In this document: one piece after another, positions 13,467-14,158 of the stretch | Layout of the letters: every line of letters begins with the position of its first letter | Numbering within the stretch: the first letter of the stretch is position 1 | Assembly (NCBI GenBank): GCA_045810265.1 | Contig: JBJMWF010000236.1 | Location: forward strand, 1-14,158 | DNA from: Scleromatobacter sp045810265 | Lineage (GTDB): Bacteria > Pseudomonadota > Gammaproteobacteria > Burkholderiales > Burkholderiaceae_C | Reading direction: 5' to 3' | Length of the DNA: 14,158 nucleotides | The notes under the pieces: model-generated | Told to the model about the DNA's origin: nothing | The model's database searches: none | The model's input: only the letters and a program-made list of their open reading frames with translations | Translations under genes and position numbers: made by a program

Positions 13467-14158
<692 letters not shown>

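Overview
The window is GC-rich DNA (roughly 70% by eye). Its gene content points to a betaproteobacterium of the order Burkholderiales. The right end carries a divergent DUF721/DciA-like gene and M23 peptidase gene next to secA, a grouping I know from that order. The NDH-2, CHASE3 kinase and BON lipoprotein genes fit the same origin. No tRNA, rRNA, CRISPR array, transposase or phage gene was seen.

Layout, left to right. (1) 1-536, minus: a secreted protein resembling the Spy/CpxP LTXXQ family, cut by the window edge. (2) 757-4578: a regulatory island. An 872-aa regulator (winged helix, STAND-type ATPase, helical repeats; 1302-3920, minus) is flanked by small membrane-anchored proteins: a 63-aa one on its 3' side and a tandem paralogous pair (69 and 73 aa) transcribed divergently on its 5' side. 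Phased direct repeats between the divergent genes look like an operator. (3) 4565-5872, minus: type II NADH dehydrogenase, overlapping the last small gene tail to tail. (4) 6311-6496: a 61-aa hypothetical gene with a strong ribosome binding site. (5) 6829-10319: a two-component locus with a BON-domain lipoprotein, a CHASE3 histidine kinase, a divergent NarL-type response regulator, a stand-alone receiver and a 56-aa hypothetical gene. (6) 10587-11694: two membrane-anchored Pro/Ala-rich proteins of unknown function. (7) 11747-14158: core genes, namely a DUF721/DciA-like protein (minus), an M23 peptidase (plus, starts only 18 bp apart) and the 5' part of secA after a 319-bp leader region.

The most unusual non-coding feature is a 180-bp palindromic element present twice in opposite orientation (1101-1280 and 6529-6708). 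Its copies share long identical blocks, 13-bp terminal inverted repeats and an internal long hairpin. It looks like a REPIN- or MITE-like interspersed repeat. The regulator with its small-protein satellites and phased operator repeats is the best candidate for an undescribed functional module. The kinase locus probably drives a local envelope or general stress response that includes the BON lipoprotein; this is inferred from proximity and from repeated sites upstream of that gene.
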